Shown: positions 52,625 to 62,407, counted from the stretch's first letter. The stretch is 64,000 nucleotides of DNA from CAYRNC01 sp964425645 (GCA_964425645.1 CAYRNC010000001.1:5459-69458), one strand, 5' to 3'. Notes: generated by a model not told the origin, from the sequence alone. A program made the numbers and translations.

Positions 52625-53638
52625 ATGATGAAAAACAGAATCGGGAAACAGACGTTTCTGTTTAATGCAAGGCCGGAAATAGTGGGTGCGGGTTCAGTGG
52701 TCGGTGTTAAAGAGGGACAGGGGCCCTTAGGAGAATATTTTGATATTGTCCTGAAGGAAGACAGTTACGGAGAAAAAACCTGGGAGAAGTCGGAGATAAA
52801 AATGCTGATCGAAGCGATACAGCTTTCTGTCGGCAGATCGGGGAAATCCATGGAGGAAATCCATGTTATGATTTCGGGGGATCTTTTAAATCAGCTTATG
52901 GCAGCTTCTTTTTCCGCAAGGAATCTGGGCCTGCCTTTTTTGGGGGTCTACGGCGCCTGTTCCACCATGACTGAATCCATGATTATCGGCAGCGCCCTAG
53001 TTGATGGGGGTTATGCTGAATGCGCCGTTGCCGCCGCATCAAGTCATTACAGCACCGCAGAGCGTCAGTTCAGGCTTCCTTTAGAGCACGGCAACCAAAA
53101 GCCCCCTTCGGCCCAATGGACGGTCACGGGTTCGGGAAGCATGGTTATAGGTAAAGTGGGTGAACCTCATTTTTCCTGTACCTGCGCCACAATAGGGAAA
53201 ATCGTCGATCCGGGTATTACAGATTCAAATCAGATGGGTGCGTCGATGGCTCCAGCTGCACTTGACACCATATATACACATTTTCTTGATACGGGAAGAC
53301 CTTGGAATTATTACGATATGATTCTGACAGGAGACCTCGGCTATATCGGCAAAGAAATCCTATTGGATATGCTGAAAAATAACGGAATCAGTATAGAGGA
53401 TAGGTATGATGATTGTGGCGCCATGATATACAGAAAAGATCAGGATGTGCACGGAGGCGGCAGCGGATGCGGCTGTTCGGCGACCGTATTTTCTGGATAT
53501 ATCTATCAAATGATTTTGAAAGGAGGACTGAGAAAAGTCCTCTTGATATCCACTGGAGCACTGCTTTCCCCCACCAGCCTAAAACAGGGGGACTCCATCC
53601 CGGGGATCGCCCATGCTATTGCCTTGGAGGTGTCATAG
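52625..53638 (+). CDS. spoVAD: Stage V sporulation protein AD
   Basis: A 337-residue thiolase-fold protein that binds dipicolinic acid in the spore inner membrane complex. Typical parts: GKQTFLFNARPEIVGAGSVVG, GVYGACSTMTESMIIG, AAASSHYSTAERQFRLP and GGSGCGCSATVFSGYIYQMI. The thiolase catalytic Cys position is the C of GACST. AT start ATG 52625 or 52628. Spaced 22 bases from spoVAC and one base from spoVAEb. Confidence 0.95.
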   Translation: MMKNRIGKQTFLFNARPEIVGAGSVVGVKEGQGPLGEYFDIVLKEDSYGEKTWEKSEIKMLIEAIQLSVGRSGKSMEEIHVMISGDLLNQLMAASFSARNLGLPFLGVYGACSTMTESMIIGSALVDGGYAECAVAAASSHYSTAERQFRLPLEHGNQKPPSAQWTVTGSGSMVIGKVGEPHFSCTCATIGKIVDPGITDSNQMGASMAPAALDTIYTHFLDTGRPWNYYDMILTGDLGYIGKEILLDMLKNNGISIEDRYDDCGAMIYRKDQDVHGGGSGCGCSATVFSGYIYQMILKGGLRKVLLISTGALLSPTSLKQGDSIPGIAHAIALEVS

Positions 53639-53639
53639 A

Positions 53640-53996
53640 ATGGATTATTTGTGGGCGTTTTTAATCGGCGGAAGCATTTGTCTTGTGGGTCAGATTCTGA
53701 TAGACGCAACTAGGCTGACGGCACCAAGGGTCCTGGTTTTATTCGTCGTTTTTGGAGTTGTTCTGACCGGATTGGGGATCTATGAGAGTTTTGCGGATTT
53801 TGCAAAGACCGGTGCCACCGTACCTCTTCCCGGATTTGGATATCAATTGACAAAGGGAGCGATGGACGCAGCGTCAAAGGATGGATTCATGGGGGCTGTT
53901 TTCGGAGGTATAAAAAATACCGCTGCAGGTATCGCAGCGGCTATTACATTCGGATATTTTATAGCTTTGATATTTACCCCAAAATCAATTCGATGA
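53640..53996 (+). CDS. spoVAE: Stage V sporulation protein AE (SpoVAEb)
   Basis: A 118-residue membrane protein with three or four segments, paralogous to SpoVAC: FADFAKTGATVPLPGFGYQLTKGA matches the shared hallmark. ATG 53640 follows GGAGGT by 7 bases and begins the family start MDYLWAFLIGG. C, D and Eb form the minimal spoVA set in Clostridia. The stop abuts the convergent PBP gene with no spacer. Confidence 0.94.
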   Translation: MDYLWAFLIGGSICLVGQILIDATRLTAPRVLVLFVVFGVVLTGLGIYESFADFAKTGATVPLPGFGYQLTKGAMDAASKDGFMGAVFGGIKNTAAGIAAAITFGYFIALIFTPKSIR

Positions 53997-56900
53997 TCAT
54001 TCGTCAAACGAAATCTCATTCTCATCGTCATTATCCCAATTATCGATAAAAGTCAGTTCCTCATTCGGGGATATGGGATAGCTTACAGGATCAGGGTTGT
54101 GCCGGTTGCAGTAATAATTTGGCACTTCGTATTCAATGTCGCCGACTACAGCATTTCCGTAGGACGTTACGGATCCCTTTGGCCGCTGAATCATTACCTT
54201 GCTTTGCTGGTTTGGACAATAGGGTGTGGCCAAATAGCCTGATTCGGCGCAAATGGTTGCAGAAACGTGGATATCATCTGTTTCAACCGGGGAAGTCCCT
54301 GTTAAAAAATATTCGTTTCTTACTGTTTTTCTCGGATCTGACGAGGACAGTTCTGAAGGCAGCTTACCTGATTTTGTATCTATAGCTATGCTGCTTACGT
54401 TTTCAGCGACAGGAAAAGATGCGGCGGACATGCCGCTGTGAATTTGTTTCATAATCCTGCTCCACAGCCTTGCCGCAGAGGTGCTGCCTGAAGAAAGTTC
54501 AAGGTTTATATCATTTCCGATCCAAAGCGCTGCGGAATAGTAGGGTGTAGTCCCTACAAACCAGGCATCGTAATTATCTGAGGTTGTTCCTGTTTTTCCC
54601 GCTACAGGATGAGATCCGATGGCGGCAGGTCCCGCAATTCCGCTCGTAACCGTTGTGCTTAGGATATCGGTCATTATAAAGGCGATTCCCTGGTCCATCA
54701 CCTGTTTTTTCGAAGAGGTTCCTTCTAACAGCACATCTCCTCTTTTATCCGTAACCTTCGTGTAGGATATCGGTTCAGCGTACATCCCCTTATTAGGGAA
54801 TGTACCGTAGGCGGCAGCCATTTGAAGCGGAGAAATGCCTTTTGTCATTCCTCCTAAGGCAAGGGCTGCGGCATTCATATCGTTTACATTTCCCGATTCC
54901 ACCACCGAGGTAATTCCCATTTTTTTCAGAAAGGCCAAAGATGTTGCGGGTCCGATATCCGTGAATACCTTAACGGCGTTTACGTTAATCGATTGTTCCA
55001 CAGACTGTCTTAAAGTGTTCAGCCCCCGATAGCCCGGATACCAGTTCTTCGGCCAAAGCTTTCCTTGAACCACATGAGGGGAGTCGTCGATTATCGATGC
55101 AGCGGTCCACAGCTTCATGTTATCCGTGTCTGTGTCGCCTTGGACCATTTCTGCCGATCGCTGAAGAGCAGGTCCGTATACAGCCAGGGGCTTAATCGCT
55201 GATCCCGGTTGTCTGGTTGCAGTAGCTCTGTTAAACAGGAGTTTTCCTGAAAGGCTTCTTCCCCCCGCCATGGCTTTAATTCCCCCGGTTTTGTAATCCA
55301 AAACCACCATGGCTGATTGAGGCTGTACTACTTTTTCTCTTAATTGATAATAACCCTTTCCGAATTTCGGGCTTGGATCTTTGTCGATATTTTCGGAAAA
55401 ATATTCTCTATCTATTATCAGATTTCCTTTTTCGTCCTTTGTTTTATATTCCGAAGGAATCAGCAGGTACCCTCCGGGGATGCTGTAAAAAATGTTATCC
55501 AAGACTTCATACATCGGTTTGAATTCGATCTTGTAATCCGATTTCCCCTGGGTTTCGGTCTTGTAGAAGTTAAGCCGAAATCCCGGCAACAAAACCAGGT
55601 TACCTTTGTCGTCTATTCGATACTCTTCGGAAGACAGAACAAAATCGTCATTTTTATCAATGATATTCGGTCGATGATAAAGCAAAATTTTACCGGATGA
55701 GTCAAGCACATTTCCCTTCTTATCTTTTTTAAGTCTGCTTACGGTGGGGAAATTGTTATTATTTTTAAATTCCTTTTCAATTATTTTTTGCATGTCTACA
55801 TTCATGGTGCTGTGGATTCTGAGTCCGCCGTTATATATTATGTTTCTTGCCTCATCCTCATCGATGCTGTATTCGCGCATTAAACCTTCCGTGACCTGTC
55901 TGATAACGTAGTCAGCAAAGTAGGAGGATATATCCGATGCCGCATTTATATTGGGATTAATGGAGTCCCGAATATTTTCCGCCAATGCTTCCTCATACTG
56001 GTCCTGGGTAACCTTCCCTTGTTCTTTCATAAATTTGAGTACAAGCTTCTGTCTGTCTACGAATTCAGGTTGATACCAGATGCTGAAAGAATCCCCTCGA
56101 TAAATGAAATCCAAAGATCCCGGATCCTCAATGTCTTCATTGTTCAATCGTTTAATGGGCGAATATTTAAGAGGACTTTTAGGGATGCTGGCAAGGACAG
56201 CGCATTCCGCTATGCTAAGATCATCGACATCCTTTGAAAAATAGGCTTGGGATGCCGCCTGAACTCCGTATACCCCGCTGCCCAGATAGATGGTATTCAA
56301 ATATGCTTCCACAATTTGTGGCTTTGAAAGCTGCCGTTCCAGCAAAACTGCATAATATGCCTCTTTTACCTTTCGTTTCATCGTGCGGCGGCTCTTGTCT
56401 TCTATGTAAAGATTCCTGGCCAATTGTTGAGTTATGGTGCTGGTGCCTTTAATGGAATCTCCCGTAACTATGCCCTCAAATATCGCGCCGAATATGCGAA
56501 TTACATTAAATCCGCTGTGGGTGCGAAATGTCTTATCCTCTATGGCGATAAATGCATTGATGAGATTCTGCGGCATTTGGGTATAGTCTAGGTTTGTGCG
56601 CAGACCGGTCCCGCCGGAATGAATACTTTCGATTTCGTTTCCTTTATCGTCATACAGGATAGAGTTTTCAGCCAGCATCGAATAAAGGTTACCCGCATCT
56701 ATAGCCGGGGTGCCCGCTATCACTGATGCCGCCCATCCGGCAACCCCGCAAAATACAATGACTGTAAAAACCAGAATCGTAAGCAGGAATCTTTTTATGT
56801 TAAGGCGATATTTTCTCTTCTTTTTTTCTTTGGGTTTTATTCTGTTATTAGATGGTTTTTTCTTTGCCATATCATCGCCCGCCGATTTTGCATACTCCGT

Positions 56901-57038
56901 TTTATTCCCGGCCGATACCGACATATTGTCGCCGCCCCGCTGATTCAGTCTCTTCTCGAATCCGTCGGCTATTTTATCGAATTCGTTTAGAAATTCTTCT
57001 ATTTCATCGTATTTGCCGTTTTCATATTTGTCGCTCAT
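53997..57038 (-). CDS. Class A penicillin-binding protein (PBP1A-like)
   Basis: Bifunctional peptidoglycan glycosyltransferase/transpeptidase, 1013 residues. N-terminal acidic then very basic cytoplasmic region (about 1-80), membrane helix (about 85-107), GT51 domain (FIAIEDKTFRTHSGFN with the catalytic Glu, KGTSTITQQLARNL, RKVKEAYYAVLLERQLSK), a long linker with DKKGNVL-type repeats (about 430-560), and the transpeptidase: RQPGSAIKP (SxxK), EQSINVN (SxN), AGKTGTT (KTG). The C-terminal tail has CxxSGYLATPYCP and an acidic end. ATG 57038 is chosen over the far-upstream start because AGGGA is 6 bases away. Confidence 0.93.
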   Translation of the reverse strand: MSDKYENGKYDEIEEFLNEFDKIADGFEKRLNQRGGDNMSVSAGNKTEYAKSAGDDMAKKKPSNNRIKPKEKKKRKYRLNIKRFLLTILVFTVIVFCGVAGWAASVIAGTPAIDAGNLYSMLAENSILYDDKGNEIESIHSGGTGLRTNLDYTQMPQNLINAFIAIEDKTFRTHSGFNVIRIFGAIFEGIVTGDSIKGTSTITQQLARNLYIEDKSRRTMKRKVKEAYYAVLLERQLSKPQIVEAYLNTIYLGSGVYGVQAASQAYFSKDVDDLSIAECAVLASIPKSPLKYSPIKRLNNEDIEDPGSLDFIYRGDSFSIWYQPEFVDRQKLVLKFMKEQGKVTQDQYEEALAENIRDSINPNINAASDISSYFADYVIRQVTEGLMREYSIDEDEARNIIYNGGLRIHSTMNVDMQKIIEKEFKNNNNFPTVSRLKKDKKGNVLDSSGKILLYHRPNIIDKNDDFVLSSEEYRIDDKGNLVLLPGFRLNFYKTETQGKSDYKIEFKPMYEVLDNIFYSIPGGYLLIPSEYKTKDEKGNLIIDREYFSENIDKDPSPKFGKGYYQLREKVVQPQSAMVVLDYKTGGIKAMAGGRSLSGKLLFNRATATRQPGSAIKPLAVYGPALQRSAEMVQGDTDTDNMKLWTAASIIDDSPHVVQGKLWPKNWYPGYRGLNTLRQSVEQSINVNAVKVFTDIGPATSLAFLKKMGITSVVESGNVNDMNAAALALGGMTKGISPLQMAAAYGTFPNKGMYAEPISYTKVTDKRGDVLLEGTSSKKQVMDQGIAFIMTDILSTTVTSGIAGPAAIGSHPVAGKTGTTSDNYDAWFVGTTPYYSAALWIGNDINLELSSGSTSAARLWSRIMKQIHSGMSAASFPVAENVSSIAIDTKSGKLPSELSSSDPRKTVRNEYFLTGTSPVETDDIHVSATICAESGYLATPYCPNQQSKVMIQRPKGSVTSYGNAVVGDIEYEVPNYYCNRHNPDPVSYPISPNEELTFIDNWDNDDENEISFDE

Positions 57039-57086
57039 AAAAATCCCTGCTTCCTTCATAAGTGATGCAGCTTTATGCACAGCCTG

Positions 57087-57116
57087 ATTATAGCACGATT
57101 TTAAAAGGTTGGACAG
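57087..57116 (-). promoter_or_regulatory. Sigma-A-like promoter of the class A PBP
   Basis: TATAAT on the minus strand (57092-57087) with CTGTCC or TGTCCA as a weak -35 at 18 or 17 bases. About 49 bases to the ATG. Confidence 0.45.
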
Positions 57117-57148
57117 TAAAAAAAGAGATAATGACGCAATGGAGGCGG

Positions 57149-57177
57149 TTGACATATAACACCACAAATAGTATAAT
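57149..57177 (+). promoter_or_regulatory. Perfect consensus sigma-A promoter of comEC-holA
   Basis: TTGACA (57149-57154), exactly 17 bases, TATAAT (57172-57177). Transcription should start near 57184, which makes ATG 57201 (with GGGGTG upstream) the working start of comEC rather than ATG 57186. Confidence 0.85.
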
Positions 57178-57200
57178 ATCCCATAATGTGGGGTGATAGT

Positions 57201-59594
57201 ATGAAGATGCGAAGGCCTGCCGCTGCGGTGATGATTTCCTTCGCCGGCGGAATTTTCACTGCCCGTTATTGCGATTCTTTGATTGTATTTTCAGCCTTTG
57301 GCCTGATATTGTTGGTGCTGTTTATCACGCAATGCAGACAAAAGGCCATATATCTCCAGCTTGTTCTTTTCGTTTTTGGGGCAATGGATTTTATACTGAT
57401 TGACAGCAGAAACAGTCCCCTGTCAGAGTTTACGGGAAACTTGGCAGTCATCGAAGGTCATGTACAAAGCGTCGAAGAAAAGCCCTACGGATATCAAATG
57501 GTCGTATCTGGCACTTCCTTTGAATTCGATGGATACAGCGGTAGGTTAAAGGAAAAATTTCTGCTTAACGCCTCAGGGAATATGGATATGATTGAGGGCA
57601 TTGCTTTACAAAATTCACAATCCATCGTCGGCAGAAATGTTTCATTTCTTGGAAGGGTGGAGGCACCGCCCGGTCAAAGAAATCCCGGCCTTTTTGATTA
57701 CAGGTTTTATCTTAAAACAAAGGGGATAGAATACATACTTTGCGGATCCCTTCGTCATATGACAATAAAAGGGATCTCTAATCCATTTTCGGCAAATATG
57801 GCCCGCATAAAGTATCGATTCTCCCAAGCCCTAGATAAAAGTATGGATTCGGAATCCAAAAGCCTTCTTTTGGGAATGCTGTTCGGCGATAAGACATCAC
57901 TTTCTGAGGATGTTTACGATATTTTTCGAAAAAACGGAACCGCTCACATTTTAGCTGTTTCGGGTATACATGTGGGTGTAGTCTACGCACTCGTAAACAG
58001 ATTGTTTCGCAATAAAAGAAGCATCTTTTCCTCGGCTGTTACGATTATATTGCTACTGTTTTATGCGGCGCTTGCTTCCTTTTCACCATCCGTAATGCGC
58101 GCCTTTACAATGATCGTCATCCACATACTTTCGAAGCATTTTCACAAGAGATATGATCTTCTAAGCAGCACCGCTTTTTCCGCTTTTCTTATGCTTTTAC
58201 TTCATCCCTACAGTCTGTTTCAGTTGGGTTTTCAGCTTTCATATCTTGCGGTGTTTTCTTTGGCGTTTGTGCTTCCGTTTACCGAAAGCAGGCTGGGAAT
58301 GCTTTGTTTTCGCCACAACCCTTTGAAAAACGCTGTCTTGGGGATCTTGATATCTACGGTATCGCTTCAGTTAACGCTGATTCCGATTACAGCCTTCAAT
58401 TTCCAATACATTTCTTTGTCGGCATTTTTGATCAATATCCCGGTTATAGTGCTTGCAGGCTTTATCATTCCGCTCGGAATTCTTTTGCTTATTGTCGGTT
58501 TTGGTGGAGGGGAACTCTTTTCTTTTTTGTCTGCAGCAACCGAAATTCTTTTAAAAGCTATGAAGGTCTTGAACGGTTTGGTCGGGGAGTGCAGTTTTTC
58601 TTCTTTCAACGTGGTTTCTCCTGACAAGGCCGTAGTTATTGCATTTTATACGCTAATTTTTTTTCTGACTTCGGAATGCTTTTGGGATTTTTACAGGAGG
58701 CGCAGGTTAAAGCATACTGCAGTTGTGATACTGTCTTTGTTGGCTTTAAGCACGCTGCTATCCATAACATCAGGAGGAAATGGTCTTCGGGCTGATATTG
58801 TTTTTGTAGATGTGGGGCAGGGGGATTGCATTCATATCAGAACTCCTTCCGGCAAAAATATTTTGGTCGATGGGGGAGGAAGCCTGGATTATGACGTAGG
58901 AAAGAAAATTTTATTGCCCTATCTTTTAAAAAACGGGGTGGCCCGCATCGATTTAGCTTTAGTGACCCATCTTCATACCGACCACTTCGGAGGCATATCC
59001 TCCTTATGCAGGCTTATGCCGATAAAACGTTTAGCCTTGTATTCATTTAATCGATGCAAACAGGACGATATTTTATCGGAAACCGAGCTTACATCGGAAG
59101 CGCTGCTGTATCTGTCAAAAGGGCATACAATCAAAGTTGATGATGATGTTGCACTGGAAATTCTTTATCCGCCTTCCCCTGGCGAGGATTTCCCGGTTGA
59201 AGGGTCAAACGACGAAGATGATGAGAATGCCAGAAGTCTGCTTATCAGGGTACATATATCAGGATTGTCCGTACTTATAACGGGGGATATGGGAGTTAAA
59301 GAGGAACAGGCGGCAATCGCTTTATACGGAGCTGATTCTCCGCAATTGAAATCGGATATTTTGAAAGTCGGGCATCACGGATCCGCATCTTCCACAGGCA
59401 ACGGGTTTGTTTTGGCAGTCAATCCCTGCATCGCTGTTATTCAAAGCGGTAAAAACAATTTCGGCCACCCTCACCCCAAGATCATTGAAAAGTTGGATAA
59501 AGCGGGTATAATGCTATATAGAACTGATCAGAACGGAGCTGTTCTGTTGCGGATAAGGGAACAAAAAATTCTTGTTCACGCAATGCTTCAGTAA
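57201..59594 (+). CDS. comEC: ComEC/Rec2 DNA uptake channel
   Basis: Membrane channel for single-stranded DNA uptake, 797 residues. Domains in order: two membrane helices and an OB-fold DUF4131 region (about 1-200), the competence domain with LLLGMLFGDKTSLSEDVYDIF, AVSGIHVGVVYAL and many membrane segments (about 210-520), and a C-terminal metallo-beta-lactamase-like domain (about 530-797) with DVGQGDCIHI, DGGGS, VTHLHTDHFGG and LKVGHHGSASS. The metal motifs are complete, suggesting an active nuclease. No other com genes are near. Confidence 0.94.
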   Translation: MKMRRPAAAVMISFAGGIFTARYCDSLIVFSAFGLILLVLFITQCRQKAIYLQLVLFVFGAMDFILIDSRNSPLSEFTGNLAVIEGHVQSVEEKPYGYQMVVSGTSFEFDGYSGRLKEKFLLNASGNMDMIEGIALQNSQSIVGRNVSFLGRVEAPPGQRNPGLFDYRFYLKTKGIEYILCGSLRHMTIKGISNPFSANMARIKYRFSQALDKSMDSESKSLLLGMLFGDKTSLSEDVYDIFRKNGTAHILAVSGIHVGVVYALVNRLFRNKRSIFSSAVTIILLLFYAALASFSPSVMRAFTMIVIHILSKHFHKRYDLLSSTAFSAFLMLLLHPYSLFQLGFQLSYLAVFSLAFVLPFTESRLGMLCFRHNPLKNAVLGILISTVSLQLTLIPITAFNFQYISLSAFLINIPVIVLAGFIIPLGILLLIVGFGGGELFSFLSAATEILLKAMKVLNGLVGECSFSSFNVVSPDKAVVIAFYTLIFFLTSECFWDFYRRRRLKHTAVVILSLLALSTLLSITSGGNGLRADIVFVDVGQGDCIHIRTPSGKNILVDGGGSLDYDVGKKILLPYLLKNGVARIDLALVTHLHTDHFGGISSLCRLMPIKRLALYSFNRCKQDDILSETELTSEALLYLSKGHTIKVDDDVALEILYPPSPGEDFPVEGSNDEDDENARSLLIRVHISGLSVLITGDMGVKEEQAAIALYGADSPQLKSDILKVGHHGSASSTGNGFVLAVNPCIAVIQSGKNNFGHPHPKIIEKLDKAGIMLYRTDQNGAVLLRIREQKILVHAMLQ

Positions 59595-59615
59595 ATATTA
59601 GCCGAGGCGAACTAA

Positions 59616-60665
59616 ATGCGAAAAAATCAGAAGGAGCATGACTCTTTAATAATTGAAAACCGGCTGAATAACAGGTCATTAAAAAGCCCTGTGTATTTAT
59701 ATGGGGTTGAAGATTATTTGATTCACTGGGCTGTCCGAAGGATAACAGAGACTTACGTGTCAGCCGTAACAAAAGAATTGAACCATGCCGTAATCGACGG
59801 CGAACAAACCTGTCTTTCGGAGATAATTAATCAATGCGAAACTCTGCCTCTTATGTCGGAAAAACGGGTAGTGATAATAGGGTCTTTTTCGCCGCTGGCA
59901 AATGAGAGTTTGAAGGATTTTACATCCGATGATGAGGACAGGCTTGCAGAATATCTCCATCATCTTCCAAAGACCTGTTTTCTTGTATTCACCGGTAAAA
60001 AGGCGGATAAAAGACTAAAACTTTATAAGGCGATCGCATCCGCAGGAGGCGCAGGCTATGATTTTACCCGGGTGGACTATGGGCTTCTTTGCAAATTTAT
60101 CGTCAAAAGGCTGGCAAAAGCAAAAAAATCCATTAAAGAGGACACTCTTCGTCGCTTTATAGGTTATTCGGGTTATTTTAACGACGAATCAAGCTATTCC
60201 CTTTATAATTTCGATAATGATATAAAAAAACTGATTGCCTATTCCGATGAGGAGGAAATACTTTTTTCACATATTGAGGATATTGCATCCTGCGATGCCC
60301 TGTCATATATTTTTGCCATGCTCGATGCTGTTTCCGAAAGAAGGAAGGATACAGCCATTGCAGTCCTTCACAATCTATTGATGTCGGGAGAAAATGAATT
60401 TAAAATACTGAAGACACTTTGCGGTCAGATGGAATTAACTTTGACGGCTAAGGAGATGCAACAGGAAGGATTTGCATACGAAGATATGAGAAAACTGCTT
60501 CGTGTGCACCCTTTCAGGCTGCAAAAAGCAATTCAGCAGTCCCGATGCTTTACGGTAGATCAACTGCGCAGGATACAAATCCTGGCATATGAAATTGAGC
60601 AAAATATCAAAAATGGCTTGCTGGATAAGGAATTGGCTTTTGAAATATTCATCGCAGCCGTTTAA
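59616..60665 (+). CDS. holA: DNA polymerase III delta subunit
   Basis: Clamp-loader delta subunit, 349 residues. Features: SPVYLYGVEDYLIHWAVRRI near the N-terminus, ETLPLMSEKRVVIIG, and a central ADKRLKLYKAI block. The C-terminal helices LLMSGENEFKILKTLCGQMEL and HPFRLQKAIQQSRCF are the collar domain. It follows comEC by 21 bases, as in most Firmicutes; rpsT, the usual next gene, is absent. Confidence 0.92.
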   Translation: MRKNQKEHDSLIIENRLNNRSLKSPVYLYGVEDYLIHWAVRRITETYVSAVTKELNHAVIDGEQTCLSEIINQCETLPLMSEKRVVIIGSFSPLANESLKDFTSDDEDRLAEYLHHLPKTCFLVFTGKKADKRLKLYKAIASAGGAGYDFTRVDYGLLCKFIVKRLAKAKKSIKEDTLRRFIGYSGYFNDESSYSLYNFDNDIKKLIAYSDEEEILFSHIEDIASCDALSYIFAMLDAVSERRKDTAIAVLHNLLMSGENEFKILKTLCGQMELTLTAKEMQQEGFAYEDMRKLLRVHPFRLQKAIQQSRCFTVDQLRRIQILAYEIEQNIKNGLLDKELAFEIFIAAV

Positions 60666-60678
60666 AAGAAAAGGACCT

Positions 60679-61602
60679 ATGAACAGACAAATAAAGGCAG
60701 ACCTTGCGCTTCTGACCGTAACCCTTTTTTGGGGTGCTTCATATTACATGATGGATATAAGCTTAACCGAGCTTGAGGCTTTTAATTTAAATGCCCTCCG
60801 ATTTTTAATAGCGTTTGGCATCGCCTTTACTTTATCCTGGACGAAAATTAAAAACGCTAACGCAATCACTGTAAAATACGGTGCGGTTCTCGGCTTCATA
60901 CTGGTATTTGTTTATATGGGAGCGACGTATGGTGTTCAGTATACTAGCCTTTCCAATGCGGGTTTTTTATGCGCTTTGACTGTCGTAATCACCCCTGTTT
61001 TAGAGTTCTTTTTTAAAGGTTACAGGCCGGACAGGAAATTGGTTTTAGTTGTGACGATGGCGCTGATCGGTATAGGTCTTTTAACTTTGAATGAACAATT
61101 ACGTCCTGCTTCCGGGGATATTTTTTGTATATTCTGTGCCTTTGCATATGCGATACACCTTATTGTAACTGAAACCGCGGTACATAAAGAAAGCGTTAAT
61201 GCCTATCTTCTTGGGGTGTTCCAGCTGGGCTTTGCGGGCTTATATCAGCTTCTGATAAGCGTAGCTGTTGAAACACCGCGCTTGCCCGAATCCAAGGAAG
61301 TATGGCTGTCCGTTCTGATGCTTTCGGTGTTTTGCACCGGTGTGGCCTTTGTTGTACAGGTCCTGGCCCAGCAGTATACCTCTGCATCACATGTGGGCGT
61401 CATCTTTTCCTTGGAACCGGTATTCGCCGGAGTAGTAGCGTTCTGTTTCGCAGGTGAAGTTTTAAGCGGACGGAATTATTTCGGCGCATTCCTTCTTCTT
61501 TCCAGCGTTTTCTTGATGGAACTGGATTTTATGAGATTGTTTCATGCTTTAAAGAAAAAGCCGGGCCTCAGCAAAGGCACGGCGAAGTCCTCCGAAAATT
61601 AA
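60679..61602 (+). CDS. EamA-family (DMT) transporter
   Basis: A 307-residue drug/metabolite transporter with ten membrane segments in two EamA repeats. The repeat signature is LLTVTLFWGASYYMM (repeat 1) and DIFCIFCAFAYAIHLI (repeat 2). Substrate unknown; relatives export amino acids or metabolites. ATG 60679 follows AAGGA by 5 bases. The frame is open earlier only through the holA tail. Confidence 0.88.
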   Translation: MNRQIKADLALLTVTLFWGASYYMMDISLTELEAFNLNALRFLIAFGIAFTLSWTKIKNANAITVKYGAVLGFILVFVYMGATYGVQYTSLSNAGFLCALTVVITPVLEFFFKGYRPDRKLVLVVTMALIGIGLLTLNEQLRPASGDIFCIFCAFAYAIHLIVTETAVHKESVNAYLLGVFQLGFAGLYQLLISVAVETPRLPESKEVWLSVLMLSVFCTGVAFVVQVLAQQYTSASHVGVIFSLEPVFAGVVAFCFAGEVLSGRNYFGAFLLLSSVFLMELDFMRLFHALKKKPGLSKGTAKSSEN

Positions 61603-61618
61603 GCAAGAGACGTTTGCA

Positions 61619-62257
61619 TCAGTAAAGCTGCTTTTTAAGATGCTCAAACAGGCGCCTGAAAGGAGGCAGCAAAAGTATTATAAATGTTCCCGCCGCTTCC
61701 GGACCTATGTAACTCAAATTGTAATAAAGGGACCATGAAAAAGCATTAAAGCCAGAAGGCGCATATTGGCCGAAAAAAACCATTCCCGATAAAAAGGCAC
61801 ATAAATATCGTCCCGTTACCCCTATCAGGTAGCCTGTCGGCAGGCTGAATTTTTTATTTCCCGCAAGTCCGGCAAATCCAAGGGCCCCTGCGGCAAGGGG
61901 ATAATCCAAAAGCAATTGAATTGGATGTATGACATAGGGATTGAAAATCAGACTGGCTAACCCTGCACACATGCCCGCCATGACAGCCCTGCGGGTGCCT
62001 AAAAGATAGGCGCAGGCAGTGATAGCAAGCATGCTGAATGCAGTTATTGAACCTCCCTGGGGCATGCGAAACAAGATGATCTGATCAAGAACGAGAAATA
62101 GCGCTGCAAAAATGGCTGATAAAACCAGCGCTTGGGCATCGGGTTTTTTGTCTTTTCCTGAAATGAGCACTAGAAGAAAAAGCAAAAGAATAGTGCCCAG
62201 GGTCACAATTTGGCCTGTTAAAGATTCAAAAAATGTTTGTAATTGTTCTGCTGACAT
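61619..62257 (-). CDS. thiT: ThiT thiamine transporter S component
   Basis: Substrate-binding S component of an energy-coupling factor transporter for thiamine. 212 residues, about six membrane segments. Family features: RMPQGGSITAFSMLAI, GMCAGLASLIFNPYVIHPIQLLLDYPLA, and YAPSGFNAFSWSLYYNLSYIGPE (the tryptophan-rich thiamine pocket). The start is ATG 62257, with AAAGGAGG upstream. It is controlled by the TPP riboswitch directly upstream, which supports the substrate. The ECF ATPase/T components are not in the window. Confidence 0.93.
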   Translation of the reverse strand: MSAEQLQTFFESLTGQIVTLGTILLLFLLVLISGKDKKPDAQALVLSAIFAALFLVLDQIILFRMPQGGSITAFSMLAITACAYLLGTRRAVMAGMCAGLASLIFNPYVIHPIQLLLDYPLAAGALGFAGLAGNKKFSLPTGYLIGVTGRYLCAFLSGMVFFGQYAPSGFNAFSWSLYYNLSYIGPEAAGTFIILLLPPFRRLFEHLKKQLY

Positions 62258-62292
62258 AAAAAAACCTCCTTTGGCAGCCAATGCATAGGAGG
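62258..62292 (-). terminator. Riboswitch-controlled terminator hairpin that also contains the thiT ribosome binding site
   Basis: On the minus strand CCTCCT (62292-62287) pairs with AGGAGG (62270-62265), enclosing TTGG-CTG-CCAA, with an ATGCA bulge, then TTTTTTT (62264-62258). The 3' arm is the ribosome binding site and the T-run abuts the ATG. Confidence 0.7.
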
Positions 62293-62302
62293 GGATATCA
62301 TA

Positions 62303-62407
62303 TGCTTCCCTACGCCGGCATTATCCGGATCAGGTGTTGAGGGTATGCGCCTGTAAGGCGGCATTCTCAGCAATGGCTGCCTTATGTTTTAGCAGCGGCT
62401 CCCCTAG
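62303..62407 (-). promoter_or_regulatory. TPP riboswitch (THI element)
   Basis: The minus strand contains the conserved THI segments in order: GCTAGGGGAGCC, CTGAGA, ACCCTCAACACCTGATCC, GGATAATGCCGGCGTAGGGAAGC. The pyrophosphate- and pyrimidine-sensing loops are intact. On binding thiamine pyrophosphate it should lower thiT expression. A -10-like TATAAT (minus strand, 62460-62455) lies about 48 bases upstream. Confidence 0.95.
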
